Source: Planctomycetota bacterium (lineage in GTDB: Bacteria > Planctomycetota > Planctomycetia > Pirellulales > PALSA-1355). From it: a DNA stretch of 64,000 nucleotides. The stretch spans positions 1-64,000 of the forward strand of contig QQVE01000002.1 in assembly GCA_003389325.1 (NCBI GenBank), given 5' to 3'. The notes beneath the pieces are model-generated. The model was not told the DNA's origin and did no database searches. It saw only the letters and a program-made list of their open reading frames with translations. This document shows, one piece after another, positions 12,101-18,352 of this stretch (the stretch's first letter is position 1; every line of letters starts with the position of its first letter). The translations under genes were made by a program, and so were the position numbers.

Positions 12101-13440
12101 CGTACCAATACAATGTGCGAGGCCGCCTGGCTCAAGTGACGATCGACGACGGTACCTCAATCACCGTGACGCAGTACCAGTACAACGACGACGGCGCGCG
12201 GGTCGAGCAGACGGTGACCGTCGACGGCGGTACTTCGGTCGTGACCGCATACCACATCGATCCGCAGAACGCCACCGGCCACGCCAAGGCGATCGAGGAA
12301 TTCGTCGACGGCGCGCTCGAACGGACGTACACGTTCGGCCATGCCGTTCTCAGCCAGGCCGCCGCGGCCGGCGTCGTCCATCTGCTTTCCGACGGCGGCG
12401 GCAGCACCCGCGTCTTAGTGGACGGCGGCACGGGTCAGGTCGCGGAGCGTTACGCCTACGACGCCTACGGTCAGGCGCTGCTGGGCGTGGGCCTCACGGC
12501 GGCCGATGCGGCGCAAACCACGTGGCTCTTCGGCGGCGACGGCCAATACGACCCCTCCAGCGGCCTGACCAACCACCTCGCCCGCTGGCGCCAGGGGGCG
12601 TTTTTCCTCACGCTCGATGTGTATGCCGGCAACGGGCAAGACCCGCTGAGCCTGCACAAGTATCTGTACGCGCATGCCAATCCGGTCCAGTTCATCGATC
12701 CGAGTGGATTGTTTTCGATCGTTGGTTCCATCTCCGTAGGCTCGATCGGTTCCATCATCAGCGAAATTAACGTCTCGGCGGGACAGTCGGTCATCGATTC
12801 TCTCGGCATCGAAGGCAGCATTGACTTCTTTGGTCAAGCGACCCAATGGGTATGGGACCACCTTCCCGAGACGGTTAAGGATGTGATCAGCGGCGCCGTC
12901 TCATTTGTATGGGACCACGTTCGGGAAACTGCGATCGGGGCTACGTTTGCTACCGTTGCAATGACCTATTTCAGGGCAACCAAGTCAACGCTGGCTGGCA
13001 AGATCGCAAAGTATACAAGCAACGTGGCTTCTACCCTTGCTCCGACTAAGATACTGAGGGCTGCGGGCCGCAGCAAATTCGCGACGCAGGGTCTAGTTAA
13101 GGCTGAGATGGCAACGATTGACCTAAACGGCGCGTGGCGGCAGGCGGGTCGACGCGCGGGACTCAGGCGGTCTGATTCAACCGTCTACATCGTTCGAGAC
13201 ACGGGGTCCGGCGAGTTGCTAAAGGTTGGGGAAACTGGTTCGTGGGAGAGTCGCTTCAGCGAGTATGTCAGGCGTGCGCGATCGGAAGGCCGGACTTTGG
13301 ACGTCAGTGTGTTCAGAATCGAAACGAACGTCAAGTTGGATCGCGTGGCGATAGAACGACAGATGCGATTGAATCTTAAGGACGAGGGACATCTGCTGCC
13401 GTGGGACGCCACGATAATTGGAAAGCAGTACAGTGAATGA
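190..13440 (+). CDS. Giant fibro-slime/Ig-repeat/RHS (YD-repeat) surface protein with C-terminal GIY-YIG-like nuclease tip
   Basis: Predicted cell-surface polymorphic toxin carrier of 4,416 residues. Domain order by reading: fibro-slime/PA14-like domain (about 30-125, with DDDLWVFIND and DIGGVH); two tandem CBM/galactose-binding-like domains (about 284-437 and 459-619); He_PIG/cadherin-like Ig repeats from about 772; a von Willebrand A-like domain (about 1022-1290, MIDAS-like DDTGS); more Ig repeats to about 2690; an RHS shell from about 2712 with many YD repeats; the RHS core near 4087-4170 ending in DPSGL; and a variable tip, 4176-4416. The tip carries a GIY-YIG-like domain: VYI 4332-4334, KVG 4345-4347, Arg4355 and Glu4389 in the catalytic positions. 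The start is a GTG without a signal peptide. Fibro-slime homology continues upstream in frame to about 138, so the true N-terminus is probably lost. The RHS shell encapsulating the toxin is family knowledge; export is inferred. Confidence 0.85.
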   Translation: MEYYFPIDSDGWVALGQESLKEDSAGIEHNFYFTTEIHATFTYHAGENHFFNLVQSDDDLWVFINDKLAIDIGGVHEPQDGGVNLDNVASYLGIVDGGTYPLDVFFAERRTKDSHIKIGTTIPDLRTVSADVRLVENTNFLTNDESATGMPMSFTIPENTEAISFQFSQLAFDLADPDSINDAFELALVDVNGLPLVPTIGLGRDSFFNFTEEEAPITARGATFVPESQTVVVDVRHVPAGAVAKLVARLVNNDGDTTTEVYIDEEVRFLERLDTGDTPYREIGGSVVVEAEYFTGNAVGVSSAADAYWQRESIEGAGGGYAVVASPNTGVNTAETTNGPRLDYRIDFTTPGVYYAWVRMKGASGDASVHVGLDGVLASGSGGLSDQSGNWHWEEEQATSGTRVTLEVATRGIHTLNLWMREDGVAVDQIALTRNSAFIPSLQAASTSAHSELLPLVESDGLIAVEAQNYSRSVMGGGAAPDHRWTQIPDSAASSGTAMRAAPDSNVDAYDAGEGISGGPRLDYEIDFTNAGTYYVWVRMKGTNSSGTVHVGLDGTLTSEDGGLVDMSGQWHWEEEQATTSARVTVSVPTPGLHTLNLWMGEDGAAVDKFVLTTDSQYIPVEVGPDETVRQAFASPPLSSPPRSTWGSIDYTRLTDVSTGFDVAYHRTSFNEETDVLYVEANLTNNSRFRLRTDQDPILVGVTNISKPFVSLHEPDGYTTEGVPFYDVTQLASGVGVDQRHDGGDTIDGVVLRFSNPNNVQFGYELVVLGAVNQAPAFETEPVTEVLIDNPSGYVYDSEAIDPDNDHVQYSVVEGPPGMDVDPLGIVTWSPLPTGDIGLPHPVTIRASDGELWVDQSYNVTIVDMPNRPPLFTTTPIVDAFAGIPYIYPADAFDADGDELTFAAPTRPSEPIDTETMFKIDGSTGQATWTPTVEQIGDSFPVTLTVTDGIATDTQTYQITVHPDPANRPPVITSQPRELFEFTDEFNPAAGDVQPDGFFIDLEQDAEHMDTVSITLPEFYAPKVDVFLLLDDTGSFRGIGPGLVEKFPEIVSELETTFGDDVDFGFGVGRFEDYSTFSGDPHIPFAMQMPITPIDAQSFAQDLNSALNTGTPGGGKGTATYLEALYQIATGAGFDGNGNADFSDYGDVLPQSSGLGGVAFRQGAVKIVLVATDTGTAYLPDGNETITGAVNPLTGEQTAVPVEELQGLLFREDTDFGGRNASFQQTVDALNGLDAGLGVMVIGLGAIPIKSADLIDDIAYSSRSTLEALATLTGAINTSTASIPNGIDGGDGYPADPIDQGDPYFFQIDLDDTQTIADGTVHAITNAILNPDVNIRLQAADSVVDIFPTVRPNVFGGVQTEFDVTFTGDGRAHSFDLQFVNDDTNLLLGSIPVTINYNYRYDVEAKDPDNDSVTFELVEKPAWASMPDQNTGIIAGKPDAAGTYHFKIRATDGKGGEDIQEFDLTVTMGDPNEDPVVQSIAPTEATAGITYHYAFDATDADQDDLTFLLLGDPPGDAPDELRIDADTGVITWTPKRADVGSQPVAVRVEDGRGGSAEHSFTIQVADSELPTVDPEFISDPIEVAVAGENYIYRARATDQDADDLTYHVASGPPGLSIVQQTGDVVWTPRESQIGQYVVVLRVDDGRRGVDFQVFDIEVVATNRAPRIISQPATIAAPADGFSYQLVADDPDGDVLTYYIDPVSDALNMAISSTGLLTWDSADIQLGDFRITATVADGRGGVDDQSFVLTVGSDAPPTITGPATLSATLNTTYSQPVASTASTLTLDALSESRGMSIVGGNLEWTPHRVGQFPVILTATENGIDTVESFTIRVLDTTVDQPPIVTSTPKRPAVADRTYLYTFSAYDPNGDAVSLEFVDDSELSPAPSFEPSTGLFSWTPAAGGNYQLVFRATAGGRSTTQTFSLPVLDNAPPQITSETTWPKAYQFTAGMPASLDAFSAFDPNGDEFQFRLEGAPDGLSILTNGGFDSWTPDTVGTYQFNVVAEETAADALSSVHPVIVRIVEDPGQPNESPQGEDVHKSIQAGRTFIQQVHATDGDDDPLTYTLAANPAPPAGLTLDNYGRLRWATTTDDITSYGAPHVFKVLVSDGRTSPTEVNFTLHVTRDPVPNFPAQIEGQPPYGAVINQLYEHDFEGFDPDGDSIFWYLDAAPDGADIDVDSGLLRWTPTSEQLGLQGFKVRVVDTNGQGEVLAYSVDVRSSNLPPRLEAAPATQLQEGVPFEFEIVASDPEGDPLKFIFGAGLPGAVGNQMQFVDGKLVWTPNADDLATGTHPLEIRVETPDEQFDTITTTLYVVAASGNDLPVFMTTPIFYGVAGEAYQYPAHADDNDPITYDFSVTPTALGMTINTSDGTLDWPNPVLGPYWVTVSAEDVNNAITTQRYLLQIVDANNTPTIELPDTINHPLGTDFNLDLRLYVNDADFDPLDYDVTIGGALPDGMVVNELGRISWAAESLTEASHTIDVTVTDPFGKTDTDSMTLVAASDNTDPVVGVTASTDLVYEGFPVTFFVEATDDVAVSSLTLHLLPPGTAPEDALVFPVGREGVVPITLSDLGDGTFGDYDVWAVAIDTADNPGSSDTISVRLADMQNEPPAVRIFSPTLDQVISEPVDVIGTIFDPSDPPDAITYTISLIPVDSSFPSEVIDLGTFSGERTDEPLGAVIDPTLLPNGSYLLRVEAHDNLSPTFGMDQRPITIDSQLKLGNFALSFTDMEIDFTGFPLSVTRQYDTLRAAQSGEFGYGWQLSLPDTRIQIENANPNDPFVDNTLLTITLPDGSTESFRFLPEQPSGWGAIANGSLRMATARFLPADLATTSTLTLVTRDGLPRELTQSNGTSDPYYYRLDSLSASARYNPAAFGDDYLLTTRTGVRLLIDSQTGDLLRIIDNNGNSVAFNGNQIINDSGDSNVAITLHYESGQAGSRRVRAVEGPDGSMVLYGYNPQGELVSVTNRAGGITQFNYEDPTRPHYLTEIIDPRGVSVLKLEFDPATGRVENIIDASGQGAELGYNLDLGDGLFLESISDAEGNPTELVRDSQGNTLRQIEHLLVNKVDERFTYLITLYEYDAQGNRTRESVPFTYDDPNTRIDYVPAEITWAQQSDYNETTGDLERIVDALGNETLFKDYDEFGNPREIVDPLGNSTFNFYDGKGNLIETRDAEGNITRFEYDRGLPTVVKQVVDGTEVEISTSHYNSLGLLEWVQDADGFRQNFSYNDFNEVTSSSYLWVDPDDAGNTKTVQTYTDRDDEGRVVGTRQLVDGVELWSTTTVYAAGLVAETIDRYGIKTENIYDARGNLIETRTQSTDAAGQPTWIVSRTVYDDNGRAVFTIDPHEDASPEDTFLAAPGTHTIYDSLGRVVETQRLDSIEIHVGDDGIGLPGSAAMNVGSVLSSSETFYDAVGRVDYTRQYDGTDYLLSKNVYDAVGRLEQSIQDLDDDLDTLADQLVTHYFHDAAGRQIRVQDALGNETRYVYDNVGRQVAVISPLVVDPDTGDFVYVRGETVYDEQGRRVQETENLKQATLDENAAVDDTMARTTDYEYEDGRLAAVVLPGVLDADPASATYQQVVRPRYAYTYDIYGNQKSITDPKGRVTKFTYDELHRQTSRQLPEGVIAGDGSFTETMQYDALGQLELSIDFEGRHTAYGYDGLGRLASKAYFVDAAAYDNGNGTPAETVDYTNDALGRVIEIDDSNFASATTQDYDAFGRVEQIASPQGIINYGYDNVGRQTRTWTSTDAAGLSVVSHMRYAYDELGRLETVTVVERNDSPVSEQTTYRYDDVGNLNQVEHPGGVIADYDYDALHRLVLLRHFADDGDDLYEAGIDTLLAEFDYTVATDGKRSRVVETNDLGDVTTIDWLYDALGRLTEERYDAEGTASDFIARYAFDLASNRVLLEKDHGNADPNPLSFTADETVEYRYDSNDRLLDEVLDKDGTADDRNTVYTYDGTQQATKTEREGVVPESGDVVKATTYQYNVRGRLAQVTIDDGTSITVTQYQYNDDGARVEQTVTVDGGTSVVTAYHIDPQNATGHAKAIEEFVDGALERTYTFGHAVLSQAAAAGVVHLLSDGGGSTRVLVDGGTGQVAERYAYDAYGQALLGVGLTAADAAQTTWLFGGDGQYDPSSGLTNHLARWRQGAFFLTLDVYAGNGQDPLSLHKYLYAHANPVQFIDPSGLFSIVGSISVGSIGSIISEINVSAGQSVIDSLGIEGSIDFFGQATQWVWDHLPETVKDVISGAVSFVWDHVRETAIGATFATVAMTYFRATKSTLAGKIAKYTSNVASTLAPTKILRAAGRSKFATQGLVKAEMATIDLNGAWRQAGRRAGLRRSDSTVYIVRDTGSGELLKVGETGSWESRFSEYVRRARSEGRTLDVSVFRIETNVKLDRVAIERQMRLNLKDEGHLLPWDATIIGKQYSE
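1033..2046 (+). repeat. Tandem duplication of a carbohydrate-binding-like domain inside the giant gene
   Basis: Two copies of a beta-sandwich-like module lie in direct orientation. Near-identical blocks such as GGCATTGGGAAGAAGAGCAG occur at 1361-1380 and again exactly 540 bases later at 1901-1920. Both copies carry VEA near the start and TLNLWM near the end. The divergence elsewhere shows an old, selected duplication rather than an assembly artefact. Confidence 0.75.
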
Positions 13441-13550
13441 GCAGACCATGCGGTCAAATCCCATCAGAGGCGCCGGTCGCCTTTCGCATCTCATGCGCGT
13501 AGTTGATCTAGTTTCATCCGTAGATTAACGGCAGGAATAGTGCGGAAACG

Positions 13551-14039
13551 ATGTTCAACGTACAAAGCCATCCGATGTACGACTACGTTGCGGGGAAGAA
13601 TGATTCTGGCCAGCCGACAATGATCGGACTTCGCTATCCATACGTGTGCTGCCTACTATTCGACGTTTCCGGCACGTTCGTTGAGGCTAGGCTCAGGCGA
13701 GTCCTGTGGCCAGCGAGGGCCGTGCGTGAAGGTGGGCCGTTCGTGATTGAGGATCCTGACTTCCAAGATCGGTTGGGCAGCCAGATTACTGCATGGAGCG
13801 ACGAACTCGCGTTTAGGGAGCAACCGATTTCGATCGATCGTTTTTCGTTGCCTGAGCTCTCTTTAGGAATCGAGCACATGCCGCGGCATTTTGAGCATTT
13901 CAGAAGAAATCCAGACGATTACACTGAGGAAGATCAACGGGAATATCCTGCGATGATCGACGAATGGCTTGCAGAAGGCAATGCCGTCCTTTGGTGGGGA
14001 ACCGACTATTATCTAGACAAGCACGGCGAAATCATCTGA
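13551..14039 (+). CDS. Probable immunity protein for the GIY-YIG-like RHS tip
   Basis: A 162-residue cytoplasmic protein with no signal peptide or membrane segment, rich in aromatic and acidic residues (YVCCLLFDVSG near the N-terminus, WWGTDYYLDKHGEII at the end). No known immunity family was recognised with confidence. The call rests on position: it starts 110 bases after the toxin tip of the giant RHS protein, on the same strand, and is followed at once by a displaced RHS tip. In RHS loci the gene directly after the variable tip is normally the cognate immunity gene. Its base composition looks lower in GC than the YD-repeat shell, as is usual for tip/immunity cassettes. The function is inferred. 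Confidence 0.6.
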   Translation: MFNVQSHPMYDYVAGKNDSGQPTMIGLRYPYVCCLLFDVSGTFVEARLRRVLWPARAVREGGPFVIEDPDFQDRLGSQITAWSDELAFREQPISIDRFSLPELSLGIEHMPRHFEHFRRNPDDYTEEDQREYPAMIDEWLAEGNAVLWWGTDYYLDKHGEII

Positions 14040-14213
14040 CTTTTTGGCATCCGAGAGCCCCAGTCAACCCCCGGCGGCACGAAGACGAGCGAAACGACCT
14101 ACGGCTACAACGTCCGCGGACGGCTGGAATCTCTGGCGATTGACAGCGACGGCGTCGGCGCGGTCGAGCAGGCGCTTGCGTACAGCTACAACGACAGCGG
14201 CATTCGCGTCGCG

Positions 14214-15437
14214 TTGCACGATTCCACGAACGGCGAGACGACGGTCTACCACGTCGATCCCCGCAACCTCACAGGCTACGCCCAGGTCTTGGAAGAGGGG
14301 GTCGATGCCGGCGCCGACGGGCGTCTCGACGCGGCCGAAATCGCCAAGACCTACACCCTGGGCCACGATGTTGTCGCCCAGCAAGGGCCGGACATCGCCG
14401 GCGGCGAGCCGTTGTTCTTCGTCTACGACGGCCACGGCAGCACGCGGGCTTTGGCCGACGCGGATGCCGCGGTGCTACAGCGTTTTGCCTACGACGCCTA
14501 CGGCAACATGCAAACCGGCCCCGGCGTGACGCAGGAAATCGCCAACGCCTTCACCTCGTTCCTGTATTCCGGCGAAAAGACCGACCCGACCGGCCTGCAC
14601 TACCTGCGGAATCGCTACCTCGACCCCCTCACCGGCCGCTTCCTGACCCTCGACGCCTACGCCGGCAACGTTCAAGATCCGCTGAGTTTGCACAAGTACC
14701 TGTATGCGCACGCGAACCCCGTAATGGGCATCGACCCGCTAGGCCTTTCGGTCGAGTTTGACGCCCCGAAGGGAATACTGGCGCACCAAGTGTTTACTGA
14801 ATATGTGAGCGCGACGAGAGGGGTTGACGCGCGCCTTGTCGGTGCCACCTTGCGAAACGTGGTTGGCTTGACGGGCCCCGAAGGCTCCTTAAAGCCCGAT
14901 TTTGTTGACACGCGTGCGATGGAGTACTTTGAACTCAAGCCGGCAAGTCACACACACAGCCAGCCCCTGCAGAGTGCGGACTACTACGGCCAGCTATTCT
15001 TCTACGACGCCGCTCTACGGCCCACCTACAGACGTGGCGATTCAGCCGGCCTCATTCCTTATAGGCATGGTGGCTATCCCTTAGGTGTCTTCACCGATGA
15101 ACTCGGGGACACGTATCTAGTAAAGGGATGGCCTGAGGAGCGGGGTAGGTTGGAGGCAGGGCACCCGGGGGCAGGACTGCTATACTATAGACTGACTAAA
15201 CTTGACGATACACCGATCCCACCTCTGTGGGTTACAGAAGGTTCTCGCCCCAATCAGGAGGGAGTCAAGGTCTTCCGGGATGAATACCGCCATCACGTTG
15301 AGTTGCACTTTGAGTTCCGGATTGCCGCATCGACGGCACTGAAAGGCGCGGCCTTTGTAAGCACTGCCCTCGCCACTGGTTTGGCGGCTAGGGCTCTCGT
15401 TTCCACTGCAACCGTTGGCCTGGGATTCGCTATCTAA
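14214..15437 (+). CDS. Orphan RHS tip with PD-(D/E)XK-like nuclease toxin domain
   Basis: This is a 5'-truncated RHS protein of 407 residues from a TTG start. RHS homology begins earlier, around 14070, in a frame left open right after the upstream stop, and has no proper start or secretion part. Residues 1-178 are YD repeats and the RHS core (RYLDPLTGRFLTLDAYAG, then KYLYAHANP and DPLGL), paralogous to the core of the giant protein. After DPLGL comes an unrelated tip with KPDF and FELKP, that is Asp229, Glu240 and Lys242 in a PD-(D/E)XK-like spacing, followed by a small hydrophobic end (about 375-407). Nuclease activity is inferred from this motif. The piece is a typical displaced 'orphan' cassette that could replace the active tip by recombination in the shared core. 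Expression on its own is doubtful. Confidence 0.7.
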   Translation: MHDSTNGETTVYHVDPRNLTGYAQVLEEGVDAGADGRLDAAEIAKTYTLGHDVVAQQGPDIAGGEPLFFVYDGHGSTRALADADAAVLQRFAYDAYGNMQTGPGVTQEIANAFTSFLYSGEKTDPTGLHYLRNRYLDPLTGRFLTLDAYAGNVQDPLSLHKYLYAHANPVMGIDPLGLSVEFDAPKGILAHQVFTEYVSATRGVDARLVGATLRNVVGLTGPEGSLKPDFVDTRAMEYFELKPASHTHSQPLQSADYYGQLFFYDAALRPTYRRGDSAGLIPYRHGGYPLGVFTDELGDTYLVKGWPEERGRLEAGHPGAGLLYYRLTKLDDTPIPPLWVTEGSRPNQEGVKVFRDEYRHHVELHFEFRIAASTALKGAAFVSTALATGLAARALVSTATVGLGFAI

Positions 15438-15451
15438 GAGCTTCGTGTCGC

Positions 15452-16354
15452 ATGAAAGTTATTCGAACGGCCTTGGTTGACTGGGAACCGCTGACAATTC
15501 GCGTCACAGGCGAAAACCTGCACGCGGCGAATCTTGAACGCTTTACAGGGCAGTGGCTAGTGGCTCGCGCGACGGCAGGATACTGCGGCTGTGTGGATAA
15601 GTCCTTATCTGTGCGCCCCCACGAAGACAGGCTCGTCGTCGCATGTCAGTGGATGTGCGAATCGTGTCTTGCAGACTATCTCGCGCGACTCGAATCGCAG
15701 TTCCCGCGCATTCTAGAAGTTAAGATCGGACTTGACAAAGACAAGGCTCGCGACGGCAAGGAAACTCCGTCACCATTTGTCGATGTGCCAGAAAAGACTG
15801 TTGAGCTTGAGGATGGGCAGCGAGTTCGTGTGGCGGCATTTCGGATCGCGCGGAATGCCGTATCGCTTTCTGAGTTTCGAGAGTTTGTTGAGGCAACCGG
15901 GTACGAGACAACAGCACAACAGCAGAGACTTTCGGAAACTTTCCTGAACCACCCGGCAATGTCTCCCTCTACACGCGAGCGTGCCGCATCGGCAGTGATG
16001 TGTGTGAGCTTCTACGATGCAACCGAGTATTGCGCGTGGAGGACTGGCGTCCGGCTTCCCACGGAGGTCGAATGGGTTGCTGCCTCGATCGTCGATCAGC
16101 ACATATACGATGAGTGGAAGGACCGGGAACTTGTAAACGACGCTGAGGGGCGGCTTCGTCAAATGTCGTTGCCCAATGCTCTCCATTCCTTAGGATGCGA
16201 ATGGACGGCGACCGAACTAAGCGACGAAATCGCGATCGTTCGACTTGGGCCCCAGTGGGTACGGTTTACAGGCTGGGAAAAGAAGAGGAATCGGCGACTC
16301 ACACCCAAGGATGAATCGAGCCCCTTCGTTGGGTTTCGCGTCGCGCTAAAGTGA
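15452..16354 (+). CDS. FGE/SUMF1-like protein without catalytic cysteines; candidate immunity protein
   Basis: A 300-residue protein starting 14 bases after the orphan RHS tip. Residues 1-100 form an unrecognised domain with clustered cysteines (C45, C47, C65, C69, C72). Residues about 126-298 match the formylglycine-generating-enzyme fold: VSLSEFREFVEATG, FLNHP, VSFYDATEYCAW, RLPTEVEW (201-208), and a final GFR (294-296). Active FGE has RGGSW followed by two catalytic cysteines near the C-terminus. Here the equivalent stretch reads RLGPQWVRFTGW and has no cysteine, so it should not activate sulfatases. By position it is the immunity partner of the PD-(D/E)XK-like tip. That role is inferred; an unrelated passenger is the alternative. 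Confidence 0.6.
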   Translation: MKVIRTALVDWEPLTIRVTGENLHAANLERFTGQWLVARATAGYCGCVDKSLSVRPHEDRLVVACQWMCESCLADYLARLESQFPRILEVKIGLDKDKARDGKETPSPFVDVPEKTVELEDGQRVRVAAFRIARNAVSLSEFREFVEATGYETTAQQQRLSETFLNHPAMSPSTRERAASAVMCVSFYDATEYCAWRTGVRLPTEVEWVAASIVDQHIYDEWKDRELVNDAEGRLRQMSLPNALHSLGCEWTATELSDEIAIVRLGPQWVRFTGWEKKRNRRLTPKDESSPFVGFRVALK

Positions 16355-16377
16355 CGCAACGTGCGCTGAAATGGTCA

Positions 16378-17751
16378 ACGGCAACGCCGACCGCTCAGCT
16401 TCGTCGCCGACGAGATGACAGATTACGTGTAAGATGCCAACGACCGGCTGCATGCTGAAGCTCTCGACGTCGCACCAACGCCTACCAGGCAAGCGATGAC
16501 AGGGTCTACTACCTGCAGAAGAATTCCAGCGGCGTCGACCAAATCGGCACGTCGCGCGATCTCGACCAGGCGTTGCCCTCCACGAGCGTGGACCTCACCA
16601 CGTCGACGCTGTTCACCTTTGACGAGCTGCATCGTCAAACGTCTCGCCAATTGCCCGAGGGCGTGATCGCGGGCGACACGACGTTTACCGAGACGATGAA
16701 CTATAGCGACACGCCGCTGGCCAACCTGCTTTTACTGACCACGCCGGAGATCTCGGTGGGGTTGGGGCAAATTGAATACACCGTCGATTTCGAAGGCCGG
16801 GTCACCGCCTACCGCTACGACAATTCCCCCAATGGCGGCGGGCGCCTGGTTGCTAGGTACTACTACGACGAACGCGACGACTACACCACCGACGCCGGCG
16901 ATGATTCGCTCGACAACCCGGACGAGGTCGTCAGCTACACGCACGACGCCTTGGGCCGACAGACTCAGGTCGTGCAGGACTTCGACCCAAACTCGGTTGG
17001 CGAGGAGCGGATTACCGGCAATAAGTACGATGTGTTCGGCCGCCCAATCCAGATCGCGTCGCCCGAGGGCATCGTCAATTATGCCTACGACGCGGTGGGC
17101 CGGGTGAAGCGCACCTGGACCAGCGTCGGCACCACCGGCGCCGATCTCGACAACGCCATCACCGACACCACGTACGGCTACGACGAGCTTGGCCGGCTCG
17201 AGACGGTGACCGTGGTCGAGCGGAACGACGTTCCGCTCGGCGGTGCCGCCGAGGAAACGACCTACGCCTACGACGACGTGGGCAATCTCGACACGGTGAC
17301 GCACTCCAATGGCGTGGTCAGCGACTACGACTTCGACGACTGGAACCGGCTGACGTCGCTCACCCATACCGCCGGCATGACGGTGCTGGCCGATTTCAGC
17401 TACGAGGTCGATACCGACGGCAAGCGCCGCAGCGAAACCGAAAGCGTCGCCGGCACGACGTTCGACTGGGTGTACGACAACCTCGGCCGCTTAATCAGTG
17501 AGACGTACGATGGGCCGAGCGATGACTACACGGCCGAGTACTTCTTCGACTTGGCCAGCAACCGGGTACGCAAAGACGTCGATACCACCGGCGACGGCGT
17601 GCCCGACGAGCGCACCGACTACACGTATGACGACAACGACCGCCTGTTGACCGAAATCTTCGACCTCGACCTGGACGGCGCCGACAAGACCACGTGCTAC
17701 TCCCCGACTCGATACGCATGGCGCACCGAGACGCCGTTCTCGACGCCTTGA
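16378..17751 (+). pseudogene. Decayed RHS/YD-repeat fragments
   Basis: At 16383-16450 the DNA aligns by eye, with small indels, to bases about 11889-11960 of the giant gene (NADPNPLSFTADE region), but is out of frame. From about 16615 to 17690 an open frame encodes YD repeats homologous to the giant protein from FTYDELHRQTSRQLPEG onward (giant gene from about 10980). The fragment stops at 17749-17751 before any RHS core or tip. A TTG at 16573 could start about 392 residues, but there is no secretion or tip part. The order of the two pieces is swapped relative to the giant gene, so at least two recombination or deletion events are needed. It is probably non-functional. Confidence 0.7.
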
Positions 17752-18352
17752 GCGAATTCAGTCGCTTTACAGTCTTGTAAACCGGTGACGGCTACCTAGT
17801 GAAGCACAACCATTGGGCCTGGAGTTTTCCTCCCGTCATTGAGCACTTGGCGCGAGTGATCCTTGAAGGCAGATTCGTCATGTAGGGGCGACCGTGGCCG
17901 GCGACACGGTCATCTACTGCATGGCTACCAGCCTAGGTTCACATCGCTGTTTACCCGATCACACGGAGTTCGAAAGGGTTCCGTTGTTCCGTTAGGTTTG
18001 AGCGGGACCGAAAGAGACGCGAACTCGTCAAGTCCTTAGCCGCAAACCAGTTCTCGAAATCGGTCACGCGCGTGTTGTTTCGAAGAGGGTTCCGTTTGGG
18101 GGAGCTTAACGGATCATGAAATGCCGTGATCCTTGTCTTTTTCGAACTTGCGCGATTCACGTCTTTCCCATTTCACGCTGGTTTGTTCTGCTCTGCGGCG
18201 CGCAGTGCAGCCCGCTGCTCGTTTCGGAAGGGGCCCGCGGCCCCCTAAGGCACACGCTACACGAGCGGTCGTCGAGGATCGCTCGCAGGCACGCTGGCCT
18301 GCAGCAAGGAGAAATGGTCGCTCAGCAGCGCTTCCAAGTCCGGTCCAACCGC
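17752..18352. other. 600-bp region without an intact gene; possible cassette remnants
   Basis: No convincing gene. At 17781-17885 a short frame ends in VIEHLARVILEGRFVM before a TAG. It reads like the last 30-odd residues of a protein and might be the remnant of a lost immunity gene, but a stop codon lies just upstream and no family was recognised. A short GC-rich hairpin (GGGGCC, CGC, GGCCCC) lies near 18230-18245 without a T tract. The rest shows nothing recognisable. Confidence 0.4.

Noticed and set aside
15452-16354. FGE-like protein as the activator of the sulfatase at 35353
   Set aside because: The region equivalent to RGGSW plus the two cysteines has no cysteine, so formylglycine formation is not expected; location next to an RHS tip fits immunity better.
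17951-18160. A 69-codon minus-strand frame in the gap after the RHS remnants
   Set aside because: No protein-like pattern, ribosome site or conservation signal; the composition is what chance would give.
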